From assembly GCF_022664535.1 (NCBI RefSeq), contig NZ_JAKUJY010000006.1, positions 1 through 64,000 on the forward strand: a DNA stretch of 64,000 nucleotides, read 5' to 3'. A program made the position numbers and the translations under genes. Under the pieces are notes generated by a model. The model worked only from the letters and a program-made list of their open reading frames with translations, searched no databases and had not been told where the DNA came from. The number at the start of each line of letters is the position of its first letter. Within the stretch, counting starts at the first letter, position 1. Shown here piece by piece: positions 1 through 9,408 of the stretch. The DNA comes from Sphingobium trunci. GTDB lineage: Bacteria > Pseudomonadota > Alphaproteobacteria > Sphingomonadales > Sphingomonadaceae.

Positions 1-690
1 CCCTGCCGAGCCAAGCGAATGTCCGTTCGAACACCCACCGGCAGGGCAAGACCTCGAAGCCGGTGGCTTTGTCAGACCGCTTTATGATTTCGATGGTCCA
101 ACGTCCCATGGAGGCCAGGGCCGACTTGAGCTTGTCCCCGGCATAGCCACCGCCAGCGAAGATATGCCGCGTCCACGGGAACCGCTTGCGGATTGCGGCC
201 AGCACATCAACGGCACCGTCTCGATCCTGAATGTCGGCGGCATGAACGAGGATGAAGATCAGGAAACCGCAAGTGTCGGTCAGAATATGGCGCTTCCTGC
301 CTTTCACCTTCTTGCCCGCGTCAGAGCCTGAAATTCCGCCACTTTCGGTGGTTTTGACCGACTGACTCTCAATCACCCCGGCACTGGGCGACGCCTCACG
401 CCCCTCGATCTCACGCAAGTTCATGGCCAGGACCGTGTTGATTGCGTCGAACAGACCGGCATCCCGCCAGGCGTAGAAGTAGCGTCGCACCGTCGACACC
501 GGCGGGAAGCATTTGGGCAGCAGGCGCCACGCGCACCCGCTCGCCGCAATGTAGAGCATCGCATCGAGAACCTCACGCATATCAGCGTACGCCGCCGCCC
601 GCCTCTCTTCGCGGGCGGAAGGAACGGCGCTGCCAAAAGCTATTCCCGATCCGTCATATCGCTTGGATATCGCAATCCATCCCGGCTATG
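1..690 (-). pseudogene. IS5-family transposase remnant, truncated by the window edge
   Basis: Read on the minus strand this stretch encodes most of an IS5-group DDE transposase. An N-terminal RYPSDMTDRE block is followed by LPPAKRGGRRRT, YADMREVLDAMLY, ESQSVKTTESGG, KGRKRHILTDT, and near the left edge WVFERTFAWLGR, which carries the catalytic Glu. It is broken in three ways. A TAG codon at 640-642 stands where the family has the Trp after TDRE. The reading frame shifts near 583-588, between RRRT and ADMRE. The expected FAD(A/G)GY motif reads FAGGGY (about 152-154), so the second catalytic Asp is Gly. Some IS5-group elements use programmed frameshifting, but the stop and the lost Asp argue for decay. 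The C-terminus lies beyond position 1. Confidence 0.82.
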
Positions 691-700
691 CTCCCGCCGG

Positions 701-773
701 GCAATACCAGTCCATGCCACCATTCACTCCATCTCCTCGCAGAGAGTCGTGAATCACAACTTGCTGGTATTGC
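701..773. repeat. 10-bp inverted repeat beside the transposase remnant
   Basis: GCAATACCAG at 701-710 is repeated in inverted orientation at 764-773, around 53 bases of unique sequence. It lies just upstream of the broken transposase reading frame, so it could be part of an insertion-sequence end or a promoter hairpin. I cannot match it to a known terminal repeat. Confidence 0.35.
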
Positions 774-845
774 TCAACAACTTTTGGATCGGGCACTAAG
801 GCGCTTGGGAGGCGAGCGAAGAGACTGGTTTCGCGCTGGATCTTC

Positions 846-1538
846 TCATTGAAGGGGTATGTAGCCAACATTGGGTTCCATGATCCACATGTCGCATTCG
901 ACATAGCAGTTGGACGCGCGCAATGCTTTAACGGCTCTGCTGTCGACATCTATTCGAAATGCTCCCAGTTGGATTTCACCTATCTTTTGGATTGGTCCCA
1001 GCGGCTCGCAGTCCCATCCCATAGTTTGCACGAAGTCCGACCATATGGCTTCGATGACCATGGTGAAGCTTTCGATCCCCATTAGAAGCCCGTACTGGAC
1101 CAAAGCGCTAGCCAATTGATTGGCCACGATTCGCCGCCTCTTTCCTAATATCTTGGGAGATAGATGAATTTGATTGATCTCTCGGATCGAAAATCCCCTG
1201 GGGACCTCATTTTTGCACAAGTCGGGAAAGATCGAGCCAAGTACATGGGGGCGGTCCGTTCTTAGCAATCGTAATGAGCCGAGCTGCGTACTAACTGAAG
1301 GGTCCCTGACCACCAGATATTCAGTAAAATGATCGTCATAATTGTCCGGTTCATAAGGCCAGTCCCGTAGAATGATCGGACAATGAGAAAAATGAGAATT
1401 ATGGCCGTAATAACTTAATCCGTGTCCTGACGGTATAATATTTCTTTTGGTAATATTGATTAGTCTCGAAGAAATATTAATAGGATATTTTATATCAAGA
1501 TTCTGCCTTTTCTGTAAAATTTTAGAGCCCATATTCAT
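846..1538 (-). CDS. Divergent LuxI-family acyl-homoserine-lactone synthase, no luxR beside it
   Basis: This is a 230-residue protein; the family usually has about 200-230. It carries the LuxI core: an RDW segment, ExDxYDD, YLVV, GSLRLLRTDRPHVLG, IREI, then GWDCEPLGP and LGAFRIDV near the C-terminus. Family members make N-acyl-homoserine lactones from S-adenosylmethionine and acyl-ACP. Several conserved positions are altered. The usual E-x-x-R reads E-I-N-Q, so the Arg is Gln, and the N-terminal R...F...W region does not align beyond the Trp. The start is the ATG at 1538 with AGGA about 10 bases upstream. The gene lies in AT-rich DNA next to a decayed transposase, and no luxR-type gene is visible. 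It may be an active enzyme with shifted specificity or one losing function. Confidence 0.75.
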   Translation of the reverse strand: MNMGSKILQKRQNLDIKYPINISSRLINITKRNIIPSGHGLSYYGHNSHFSHCPIILRDWPYEPDNYDDHFTEYLVVRDPSVSTQLGSLRLLRTDRPHVLGSIFPDLCKNEVPRGFSIREINQIHLSPKILGKRRRIVANQLASALVQYGLLMGIESFTMVIEAIWSDFVQTMGWDCEPLGPIQKIGEIQLGAFRIDVDSRAVKALRASNCYVECDMWIMEPNVGYIPLQ

Positions 1539-2724
1539 ACCATTCCTGATTGATACAGTGGGCCTTCCTCTTTACCCCCTCCAATATTTTGTCGCAAAAG
1601 AGATGTATAACAGTTTGTATTTTTTATGTATTGTATAATATAAAATCGCAATATTACTCCATTTTATTTATTATATCTATAATTTTATCGCTAATTAATT
1701 GGTGTATTATTATTAGTATACTAAATCTTATACTATAAAAATTGAAAGTGTCCAAATATAATATAACTATATAGAATACCTAAAATAAATGTCATAATAA
1801 TTATATAATATATACCATGAGATTTACAAATAATATTATAAAACTTCTAGATAAAATCCGGGTAGAGGATCGTATCACGAGTAGAAATCAAAGCGGTTTT
1901 ATCCCGGAGCCTTCGAAGCAGCCTCCGAAACGCTCCGGGATGCTCCAGAGCGCTTGCACGGTCGCCTGGAGAAGTGCCCCATAAGGGGGTGCACGCCGTA
2001 CTGAGTGTGCGGGGGGCCGCTGAAAGCGGCTGGTACGGCATGGGTGCCTAGGCGCATGCGTCTAGGCTCTCAGCACGCGGGCAGGGGGGTCAGTCTCCCG
2101 GCTGAGATAAATAAATATTACGGAATTGGTGAAGGATGTACAAGCATTTATCGTAAATTCCATAAGAATCGATGCATAGACATTATGCTCATGCCGCAAT
2201 TATTGCGCGATACGTACGATTCAGTGGCAGTGCCGGCATCATCTCCGCCCTCAACGGCCGCTTCACCGTATCCTACGATAGCAAAACAAGGAATCGAAGC
2301 GGTGTGGATTGGAGTGCAGAAATGGAGTCCGGCCCAGATTTGATGCTGTTTGCCGGGGAGGTTTTGATTGGTTCCTCAGACGGGGCAGCAGCAGCTTCGT
2401 CGGTTACGCGGCACGGCGGTGGAGCGCTTACGATATGAAGAATATGTTTGCTTGTAGGAGAATAATTAGGCCATTTTAGAAGAAGCGGAATGCGGCTCGC
2501 CATCGTCTGCTGGACCGATCATGGCCGAAGATATGTACGGGCTGTATCGCTGCTAACCGGAACGAACCAAGTATAGACTGATGATTGTCGCCCTATGTGA
2601 TCTTCAACCGCTTGGATGACACTGTCGATTTCCATCGCGCACCAGATCTTCATTTTTATTCAGGATGCGCAAGGTGATTCTCCGGAGTGAACGATCATCG
2701 TCATTGCGATCCGTCATCTATCCC
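1539..2724. other. Gene-poor island segment; left part extremely AT-rich
   Basis: I find no convincing gene in these 1.2 kb. From about 1590 to 1855 the sequence is strikingly AT-rich, with long runs of A and T, unlike the GC-rich surroundings. From 1860 GC content returns to normal, and small hairpins occur around 2021-2065, including GCCTAG paired with CTAGGC. Short open frames at 2005-2343 and 2172-2438 have no recognisable motif or good ribosome-binding site. The stretch most likely holds promoter DNA for the luxI-like gene plus remnants of earlier insertions. Confidence 0.5.
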
Positions 2725-3933
2725 TTATCGGTGGACTGGTGCATTGCCGCTATCACGCAGTTGGTCCAGATAGTCACTCCACCACTGCGCCATTTCAACA
2801 CGTTCGCCCCAATAGGCGGACTGGTTGTAAATGCGTCGCACGCTGCCCGCGACCATATGTGCCAGTGCCCGCTCGATGGCGTCGGGATTCCATTTGCCCG
2901 ATTCGTTCAGGAGCGAGGACGCGGACGTGCGGAAGCCGTGCGCGGTCATCTGGTCCTTCGAATAACCCATGCGTCGCAATGCCGCGTTGATCGTGTTATC
3001 GCTGATTGGCCTCGCTCGCGTCCGTATCGACGGAAAGGCGTAGCGCCCAGAGCCGGATAGAGAACGCATCTCCGAAAGGATCGCCAACCCTTGCCTAGAC
3101 AGAGGCACCGAATGGGGCTGGCGCATCTTCATCTTCTCTTCAGGAATGATCCAGACAGCTTTGTCGAAGTTGACCTCCTTCCATTCCAACTGTCGGATTT
3201 CACCGGGGCGCTGGAACACATGTGGCGTGAGTTTCAGGGCATACATGACGGCGGGATCGCCCTGATAATCTTCTATTGCCCGGAGCAATGCGCCGAACGT
3301 CGCGGGGTCGGTGATCGCCGGGAAGTGCTTGACCTTCGCTGTGGTCAGCGCGCCTATCAGCAGTTGAGCCGGGTCACGCTCCGCCCGCGCCGTTGCTACC
3401 GCATAGCGAAACACGCGACTGGCGAAGGATCGTAAGAGATTGGCCGTTTCCAGTCGGCCCCGCCGTTCATGTTTCCTCAGTTCATGCAGCAGTTCCTGCG
3501 GCGTGATGTCCGTTATGGGACGCTTGCCGAAATCGGTGCCAAGCAGCTTCACGAACCAGCGCATCTTTTCCAGCGTCGGCTCCGCCAGCCCCTCCCGCGT
3601 TTTCTTCTCGATCAGTTCTTCGGCCACGCTGCCAAAGCTGTTGCTGGCGCGGATGCTTGCCTCGATCCGCGCTTGCCGTTTGGCACTGTTCGGATCAATC
3701 GAATGAGCAAGCTGTCTGCGGGCAGCATCACGAGCTGCCCGCGCCTCGGCCAGAGTGATTTCCGGGTAGGACCCCAGAGCCAGTTTGCGCTCCACGCCAT
3801 TCATTCGGTATTTGAGCCGCCACAGCTTGCTGCCCTTTGGGTTGACCAGTAGGTAAAGCCCCTGAGAATCTGTCACCTTGTAAGGCTTCGCTTTTGGCTT
3901 GGAGTTTCGGATTGCCGTATCGGTCAGCGCCAT
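2725..3933 (-). CDS. Tyrosine recombinase, P4-type genomic-island integrase
   Basis: This 402-residue integrase begins with the DUF4102-type N-terminal domain (LTDTAIRNSKPKAKPYKVTDSQGLYLLV), which binds arm-type sites. A central SAM-like DNA-binding region follows, then the C-terminal catalytic domain. The catalytic set is visible: Arg in QRPGEIRQLEW, His and Arg in HGFRTSASSLL, and the nucleophile Tyr in the IYNQSAYWGER segment. I place the start at 3933; a longer frame to 4005 would add 24 residues made of a GC-rich repeat region. The gene lies 166 bases from the 3' end of tRNA-Cys, the classic arrangement of an island integrated into a tRNA gene, with the island extending leftward. It looks intact. 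Confidence 0.93.
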   Translation of the reverse strand: MALTDTAIRNSKPKAKPYKVTDSQGLYLLVNPKGSKLWRLKYRMNGVERKLALGSYPEITLAEARAARDAARRQLAHSIDPNSAKRQARIEASIRASNSFGSVAEELIEKKTREGLAEPTLEKMRWFVKLLGTDFGKRPITDITPQELLHELRKHERRGRLETANLLRSFASRVFRYAVATARAERDPAQLLIGALTTAKVKHFPAITDPATFGALLRAIEDYQGDPAVMYALKLTPHVFQRPGEIRQLEWKEVNFDKAVWIIPEEKMKMRQPHSVPLSRQGLAILSEMRSLSGSGRYAFPSIRTRARPISDNTINAALRRMGYSKDQMTAHGFRTSASSLLNESGKWNPDAIERALAHMVAGSVRRIYNQSAYWGERVEMAQWWSDYLDQLRDSGNAPVHR

Positions 3934-3990
3934 TGGGGGCCTCGATAATGTGGGGGCCTCGCGAGGCCCCCAAGGTAGGCCCCCAACGTC
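3932..3990. repeat. GGGGGCC repeat cluster with a perfect 20-bp palindrome upstream of the integrase
   Basis: A perfect 20-bp palindrome (GGGGGCCTCG and its complement) occupies 3952-3971. The same GGGGGCCT unit recurs at the integrase start codon, and its complement recurs near 3978-3985. The cluster lies between the integrase start and tRNA-Cys, where P4-type integrases have arm sites and autoregulatory operators. Its role is inferred from position only. Confidence 0.5.
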
Positions 3991-4098
3991 TGCGGTTGCA
4001 GGCAAATAGAGGCGGTCGCTGCCAACCAGCGATTACCTGTAAACTAGCGGAAATGAGGGGTTTTTTCAATTATCAGCGAGCGTTGGCTGACAGCAATC

Positions 4099-4172
4099 TG
4101 GAGGCCCGAGCCGGAATCGAACCGGCGTATACGGATTTGCAGTCCGCTGCGTCACCACTCCGCCATCGGGCC
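4099..4172 (-). tRNA. tRNA-Cys (anticodon GCA)
   Basis: Read on the minus strand, 74 bases fold as a tRNA. The acceptor arm GGCCCGA pairs with TCGGGCC, followed by the discriminator T and an encoded CCA. The anticodon loop CTGCAAA gives anticodon GCA, so this is tRNA-Cys, and the T-arm GCCGG-TTCGATT-CCGGC is canonical. Its 3' end faces the integrase gene and is the likely chromosomal attachment site; the second copy of the repeat should lie left of this window. Confidence 0.96.
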
Positions 4173-4373
4173 TCGGCGTGGGACGCCGCAGATGTGCGGC
4201 TTTTGGTGCAAAGTCAAGCCGGGCTGTGATAATGAGGGGCAAGATTCTGGCGACGGCGCACGCAAAGCCGCTTGGCGTGGCCTGTCCGCTGATTTAGAGG
4301 TCCGCATATGCCTTTTGCTGTATTGCTTTCCTAATACAGTTCCCATAGAAGCTATCCCAATCGAGGAATTGTC

Positions 4374-5006
4374 GTGACCGAGCAGAATTTTTCATCGATG
4401 CGGACCGCCATGGTTGAAAGCCAGCTTCGCACCAGCGATGTGGACGATCAGCGCGTGATCGCGGCGATGGCGCATGTCGCGCGCGAGGATTTCGTGCCGG
4501 CCGAGCGGCGCGCGATGAGCTATATCGATCGACCCATCCCGCTGGCTGGGGGGCGTTCGCTCAATCCGCCGCTGATCGTCGGCCGTCTGCTCAAGGAAGC
4601 GCAGATTGCCGACGGCGACAAGGTTCTGCTGATCGGCGCCGCCACCGGCTACAGCGCGGCCTTGCTTGCCAATCTGGGCGCGCGGGTGACGGCGGTCGAG
4701 GAAGAAGGCGGGCCGGAGATCGCCGTCGCGGGCGTGACGGTGGTGCGCGGCCCGCTCAACGGCGGTGCTCCCGAGGGTGCTCCCTATGATGTGCTGTTCA
4801 TCGACGGCGCTGTGGAGGAAGTGCCCGCCGCGCTCGTTCAGCAGCTTGCCGAGGGCGCCCGGGTCGTGACCGGAATCGTCGAGCGTGGCGTCACACGCCT
4901 GTGCGGCGGCCGCTTGGTAGCCGGCTCTCTGGGCCTTGCGAGCCTCGCCGATCTGGAGATGGTTGTGCTTCCGGGCTTTGCCGGGCCGGAGAAATTCACG
5001 TTCTGA
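4374..5006 (+). CDS. Protein-L-isoaspartate O-methyltransferase family protein
   Basis: This 210-residue protein has the PCMT layout: an N-terminal ARTAMVESQLRT-type helix, FVPAERRAMSYIDRPIPL, then a SAM-binding motif VLLIGAATGYSAALLANLGARVTAVEE and a DVLFIDGAVEEVP strand. Classical Pcm repairs isoaspartyl residues, using S-adenosylmethionine as methyl donor. This form belongs to the alphaproteobacterial branch that sits just upstream of tolC, and its SAM motif I is slightly unusual (GAATGY where classical enzymes have GTGSGY), so isoaspartyl repair is not certain. The start is a GTG preceded by GAGGAATT. The next gene starts 19 bases downstream, which suggests one transcript. Confidence 0.85.
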   Translation: MTEQNFSSMRTAMVESQLRTSDVDDQRVIAAMAHVAREDFVPAERRAMSYIDRPIPLAGGRSLNPPLIVGRLLKEAQIADGDKVLLIGAATGYSAALLANLGARVTAVEEEGGPEIAVAGVTVVRGPLNGGAPEGAPYDVLFIDGAVEEVPAALVQQLAEGARVVTGIVERGVTRLCGGRLVAGSLGLASLADLEMVVLPGFAGPEKFTF

Positions 5007-5025
5007 AAGGGCGCATTGGGGGGTC

Positions 5026-6516
5026 ATGACAGCAAGGCATCAAGTTCTTCGGCGCCGTGCCGTATCGGTTCTGCTGCTCATCTCCTCCGCCATGACCGGG
5101 GCGGCGCAGGCGGAGACGTTGCAGGGCGCACTGGCCAAGGCCTATCGGTCCAACCCGACGCTGACGGGTGCGCGCGCGGGGCAACGGGCGACGGATGAGA
5201 GCGTGCCGATCCAGAAGGCCAGCGGGCGGCCCGGCCTGGACGTGACCGGCACCTATAGCGAAAGCCTGCAGAGGCCCACCATCAGCTTCACATCGCCGCA
5301 GCGGACCTTGGATGCGAATGCGCAGTTGCGGGTCCCGATCTATGCAGGCGGCGCCGTGCGCAACGGCGTCAAGGCCGCCAAGACCCGCGTCTCGGCCGGA
5401 CAGGCTGATCTGCGCGGGACGGAGGCCACCGTGTTTTCGCGCGTGGTCGCGGCCTATATGGATGTGATCCGCGACAGTTCGGTGGTGGCGCTCAACCAGG
5501 CCAATGTGAAGGCGCTGGAGGTCAATCTCCAGGCGACGAGCGACCGGTTCGAGGTCGGCGATGTCACGCGGACCGACGTTGCCCAGTCCGAGTCGCGACT
5601 GGCGCTGGCGCGCTCGAGCCTCCAGACGGCTGAAGCGAACCTCATCACCAGCCGCGAAAATTATATTTCGCTGGTCGGAGAGGCGCCCGACGATCTGCAA
5701 CCGCCCCCTGCGTTGCCCGGACTCCCCGCTTCGCCCGACATGGCCGTTCAGGTCGCGTTGAAGGACAATCCCGATATTCAGGCTGCCGCCAAGGCAAGGG
5801 AAGCGGCGGGTTATGACGTGAAGGTCGCGAAGGCCGGCGCGCTGCCTACGTTGAACGCGTTCACGCAGGCGGGCTACACCAATTATCTGCACTCGCTCAA
5901 CTCCGCGGCGCAGGATGCGCAAGGCAATATCGTCGAGGGGCCACAGATCAACAAGCAGGCCGCGGCGGGCCTTCAACTGACCCTGCCCTTCTATCAGGGC
6001 GGCCGTCCGGGCGCGCAGGTGCGCCAGCGCCAGGCGCTCGAATCGCAGGCGATGGAGCAGGAAATCGAGGTGGAACGCGGGGTTATCGCCCAGACGCGGT
6101 CCGCTTATGCGAGCTGGCAGGCGTCGCTGGAAAGCATCCAGTCGAACCAGAAGGCGGTCGATGCCGCGAACCTTTCGCTGGAAGGGGTGAGGGCGGAAAA
6201 TTCGGTCGGCAGCCGCACCATCCTCGACATATTGAATGCCGAACAGGAGGCGGTGAACGCCAAGGTCCAGTTGGTGACAGCGCGGCGCAACGCCTATGTT
6301 GCGGGGTTCAGCCTGCTGGCCGCCATGGGCCATGCCGAGGCGGACGACCTCAATCTGGAGGCGGGCGCGCTGTACGACCCGATGGTGAATTACGACCGGG
6401 TGAAGGGCAAATGGTTCGACTGGGGTTTCGACCCGGCACCCAAGGTCCAGTCGACGCGCACCGTTGACTCGCCCGCGCAAAACGCCAATGTGGACCCCGC
6501 ATTGGCACAGCCTTAA
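5026..6516 (+). CDS. tolC: TolC family outer-membrane efflux channel protein
   Basis: This 496-residue protein starts with a signal peptide (RRRAVSVLLLISSAMTGAAQA). It contains the two homologous OEP repeats of TolC, including ETLQGALAKAYRSNPTL near the mature N-terminus, VAAYMDVIRDSSVV, DVAQSESRLALARSSL, and in the second half YASWQASLESI and SVGSRTILDILNAEQEAVNAK. TolC trimers form the outer-membrane duct for tripartite efflux pumps and type I secretion. The start at 5026 is chosen because it gives a clean signal peptide; the frame stays open about 30 codons further upstream. It follows the methyltransferase gene closely and precedes popZ, an order I recall from other sphingomonads. Confidence 0.95.
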   Translation: MTARHQVLRRRAVSVLLLISSAMTGAAQAETLQGALAKAYRSNPTLTGARAGQRATDESVPIQKASGRPGLDVTGTYSESLQRPTISFTSPQRTLDANAQLRVPIYAGGAVRNGVKAAKTRVSAGQADLRGTEATVFSRVVAAYMDVIRDSSVVALNQANVKALEVNLQATSDRFEVGDVTRTDVAQSESRLALARSSLQTAEANLITSRENYISLVGEAPDDLQPPPALPGLPASPDMAVQVALKDNPDIQAAAKAREAAGYDVKVAKAGALPTLNAFTQAGYTNYLHSLNSAAQDAQGNIVEGPQINKQAAAGLQLTLPFYQGGRPGAQVRQRQALESQAMEQEIEVERGVIAQTRSAYASWQASLESIQSNQKAVDAANLSLEGVRAENSVGSRTILDILNAEQEAVNAKVQLVTARRNAYVAGFSLLAAMGHAEADDLNLEAGALYDPMVNYDRVKGKWFDWGFDPAPKVQSTRTVDSPAQNANVDPALAQP

Positions 6517-6587
6517 CGCTATTTTAACCTCGCAGGGCGTTCCTGGCTTCTGCTATAGTGTTGTGGCGACAGGAACAGGGGTTAACC

Positions 6588-7091
6588 ATGGGCGACATGA
6601 GCAAGGAACCCTCGATGGAGGATATCCTCTCGTCCATCAAGCGGATCATCGCGGAAGAGGGCGAGGAGGTCGTGCAGACCTTGCCGCGCCGGGTGCGGGC
6701 CGAGGCCAAGGCGCCGCCGGCTGCGCGGGCGGCGGTCGAGCCGGTGGCCCCGACGGAGATCGAGCCTGAAATCGACGAAGTGCTGGAACTGACCGACGAG
6801 GTTGCCGTGGAGGAGCCGATGCCTGCCCACCGAACGTCCCGTGCGCCGCGCGCTGCGGTTGAGCAGGAGGATGCCACCATCCTGTCGGTCGAAAGCGAAG
6901 TGGCCGCCCGCCATTCCCTGTCCGCTTTGTCCTCCATGCTGGTGACGCCCAAGGAGGGTGAGGACAATACGCTGGACGGGCTGGTCCGGTCGATGCTGAA
7001 GCCGATGCTGAAGGAATGGCTCGACGCGCGGCTGCCGGCCATGGTCGAGGATATGGTCGCCAAGGAAATCGCCCGCATCACGGGCCGCTGA
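6588..7091 (+). CDS. popZ: DUF2497 / PopZ-like polar organizing protein
   Basis: This protein has 167 residues. The N-terminal MSKEPSMEDILSSIKRIIAEE helix and the C-terminal LVRSMLKPMLKEWLDARLPAMVEDMVAKEIARI block are the two conserved parts of the DUF2497/PopZ family. Between them is a long acidic, Pro- and Ala-rich linker. In Caulobacter, PopZ forms a polar network that anchors the centromere complex and recruits cell-cycle proteins. The conserved helices and the neighbourhood (tolC before, valS after) support the assignment. The start at 6588 follows AGGAACAGGGG; ATG 6597 is an alternative. A hairpin with a T-run follows the gene. Confidence 0.88.
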   Translation: MGDMSKEPSMEDILSSIKRIIAEEGEEVVQTLPRRVRAEAKAPPAARAAVEPVAPTEIEPEIDEVLELTDEVAVEEPMPAHRTSRAPRAAVEQEDATILSVESEVAARHSLSALSSMLVTPKEGEDNTLDGLVRSMLKPMLKEWLDARLPAMVEDMVAKEIARITGR

Positions 7092-7122
7092 ACCGCGGGC
7101 GGAAGGTGATTCGTCCCTCGCG

Positions 7123-7163
7123 GGCCAACGCTTGCGCTGCTGGCGTCGGCCTCCCGCCTTTTT
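7123..7163 (+). terminator. Probable intrinsic terminator after popZ
   Basis: GGCCAACGC at 7123-7131 pairs with GCGTCGGCC at 7143-7151 with a single mismatch. A run of five T follows at 7159-7163, 32 bases past the popZ stop. It probably separates popZ from the peptidase gene. Confidence 0.5.
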
Positions 7164-7307
7164 GAATGTGGATTGCTAGGCGGTTGTTTCTTTATTTCGC
7201 GAGCGTGGTTGATCCTTGCCGGTCCTGGTAACGCCGCCTACACCTTTGTCATAGCTGTCGTGCGGCTCCTGAAAGGCGTTGCGCGATCCGATCCAAGGGT
7301 GTTTTTC

Positions 7308-9365
7308 ATGAAATATCTTCTGCATGGCGTCGTGGGCGCGCTGGCGCTGGCCCAGATGCTGTCGCTCACCCCTGCCGCTGCCCGGCCATTCACGCCCAGC
7401 GACATGGTCGGCCTGAACCGGGTATCGGCGCCGTCGGTCTCGCCTGATGGCCAATGGCTCGCCTATCAATTGCGCACGACCGACCTGGCCGGGAACAGGG
7501 GGCGGACCGACCTTTATCTGCTGGACCTGCGCAAGGCGGCCTCTGCGCCGCGCATGATCGCGTCGGTGGCGGACAAGAATGAAAGCGCGCCGGTTTTTTC
7601 CGCGGACGGAAAGTCGCTTTATTATCTCTCCAACCAGAGCGGTGACGATCAGCTCTGGCGCGTGGCGCTGGCGGGCGGCAAGGCCGAGCAGGTGACGAGC
7701 GCGCCGGGCGGGATTTCGGGCTTTCTGCTCAGCCCGGCCGGCGACAGGGTAGCGTTGTGGGCCGACCGGCCGGTGGGGGCGAAAACGCTGGACGATGCGA
7801 AGGCCGCCCCGCCCCCCGGTGCCGGGACGGGCCGCACCTATGAGCAGCTGTTCGTGCGTCATTGGGACATGTGGGCCGATGGGCAGCGCTCGCAGATTTT
7901 CGTGATGCCGCTCAGCGGCGGTGGCAAGGCGATCTCCGTCATGGGCGCGCTGGTCGGGGACAGCCCGTCCAAGCCCTTTGGCGGCGCCGAGGAGATAGGC
8001 TGGAGCGCTGACGGCAAGACATTGTTCTTTGCGCTGCGCGAGGCGGGACGGATCGAATCGCTTTCGACCAACCTCGATATTTTCAGCGTTGCGGCGGACG
8101 GCAGCGCGGCGCCGGTCAATCTGACGCAGGCCAATCAGGCGACCGACACCATGCCCGCCGTGTCGCCGGATGGGAAATGGCTGGCCTATGCGGCGATGAA
8201 GCGGCCCGGCTATGAGAGCGACCGGCTGGTGCTGATGCTGCGGAACATCGCGACCGGTGAGGTCAGGGCGCTAACCGAAGGCTGGGACCGGTCGGTGGCG
8301 TCGATCGGCTGGGAGGCGGACGGCAAGGGCATCCTCGTCACCGCCGACGATGTGCTGGACCATCCGGTGTTCCGCGTAGACATGGCTTCGGGCAAGGTCG
8401 TGCGGCTGACGCAGGCGGGACATGTCGGCAGCGTCGTGCCGCTGCCCCAGGGCGGTTTCGTCTATGCGCTCGACAGCATCCAGTCGCCCGCGGATTTCTG
8501 GAAGATGCCAGCAAAGGGCAAGCCCGTGCGGCTCACCAGCGTCAATGCGGAGAAGCTGGCCGGAATCGATGACGTGTCGGTGCAACGCTACAGCTTCAAG
8601 GGCGCCAATGGCGACACCGTCTGGGGGCAGATCGTGAAGCCCCTGAAATCCTCCCAAGCCGGTGCAACGGGCAAGCTGCCGGTGGCATTCCTTGTCCATG
8701 GCGGGCCGCAGGGCAGCTTCAATGACAGCTGGTCCTATCGCTGGAATCCCAAGGCTTTTGCCAGCCATGGCTATGCGGCGGTGATCGTCGATTTCCACGG
8801 CTCGACGGGCTATGGCCAGGCCTTTACCGACAGCATCAACAAGGATTGGGGCGGCAAGCCGCTGGAGGATCTGAAGCTGGGTCTGGCGGCGGCCGCGGCG
8901 AAGGATGCGCAGGTCGATGCAGGCAATGCCTGCGCGCTGGGCGCCAGCTATGGCGGCTATATGATGAACTGGATCGCGGGCAACTGGCCGGACGGCTTCC
9001 GGTGCATCGTCCAGCATGACGGCGTGTTCGACGCGCGCGCCATGGCTTATGAGACGGAAGAGCTATGGTTCGACGAATGGGAGCATGGCGGCACCTATTA
9101 TGAGAAGCCGGAAGAATATGAAAAATGGAATCCGGTGAACCATGTGACGAACTGGAAAACGCCGATGCTGGTCGTGACCAGCGAAAAGGATTTCCGCATT
9201 CCCTATACGCAGGGGCTGGCGGCGTTCACCGCGCTCCAGCGCCGGGGCGTCCCATCGAAGCTGCTGGTCTTTCCGGACGAGAATCACTGGGTGCTGAAGC
9301 CGCGCAATTCGCTGCAATGGTATGATGAGGTGCTGGGCTGGCTCGACAGGTGGACGAAGCAGTAA
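7308..9365 (+). CDS. S9 family prolyl oligopeptidase-type peptidase, exported
   Basis: This 685-residue protein has a signal peptide ([25 protein letters not shown]). A beta-propeller follows, with repeats such as [24 protein letters not shown] and [12 protein letters not shown], and then a C-terminal alpha/beta hydrolase domain. The catalytic Ser is in GASYGGYM, the Asp in SEKDFRIPY and the His in DENHWV. S9 peptidases of this dipeptidyl aminopeptidase/acylaminoacyl peptidase type cleave short peptides, here probably in the periplasm. The start at 7308 follows CAAGGGTG and gives the signal peptide; the frame is open about 45 codons upstream without signal-like features. It lies between popZ and valS, but has its own 5' gap of about 215 bases. 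Confidence 0.93.
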   Translation: MKYLLHGVVGALALAQMLSLTPAAARPFTPSDMVGLNRVSAPSVSPDGQWLAYQLRTTDLAGNRGRTDLYLLDLRKAASAPRMIASVADKNESAPVFSADGKSLYYLSNQSGDDQLWRVALAGGKAEQVTSAPGGISGFLLSPAGDRVALWADRPVGAKTLDDAKAAPPPGAGTGRTYEQLFVRHWDMWADGQRSQIFVMPLSGGGKAISVMGALVGDSPSKPFGGAEEIGWSADGKTLFFALREAGRIESLSTNLDIFSVAADGSAAPVNLTQANQATDTMPAVSPDGKWLAYAAMKRPGYESDRLVLMLRNIATGEVRALTEGWDRSVASIGWEADGKGILVTADDVLDHPVFRVDMASGKVVRLTQAGHVGSVVPLPQGGFVYALDSIQSPADFWKMPAKGKPVRLTSVNAEKLAGIDDVSVQRYSFKGANGDTVWGQIVKPLKSSQAGATGKLPVAFLVHGGPQGSFNDSWSYRWNPKAFASHGYAAVIVDFHGSTGYGQAFTDSINKDWGGKPLEDLKLGLAAAAAKDAQVDAGNACALGASYGGYMMNWIAGNWPDGFRCIVQHDGVFDARAMAYETEELWFDEWEHGGTYYEKPEEYEKWNPVNHVTNWKTPMLVVTSEKDFRIPYTQGLAAFTALQRRGVPSKLLVFPDENHWVLKPRNSLQWYDEVLGWLDRWTKQ

Positions 9366-9408
9366 AAGCGCTGGAACGGGATGGGAAGGCAGATTAAGGC
9401 GCCTTCCC

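Noticed and set aside
1860-2110. Small hairpins that might be a retron or group II intron RNA
   Set aside because: No reverse transcriptase gene is present in the window and the hairpins do not match a known intron or retron core.
2172-2438. Open frame of 88 codons in the island segment
   Set aside because: There is no recognisable domain and no convincing ribosome-binding site, and it overlaps other equally long random frames.
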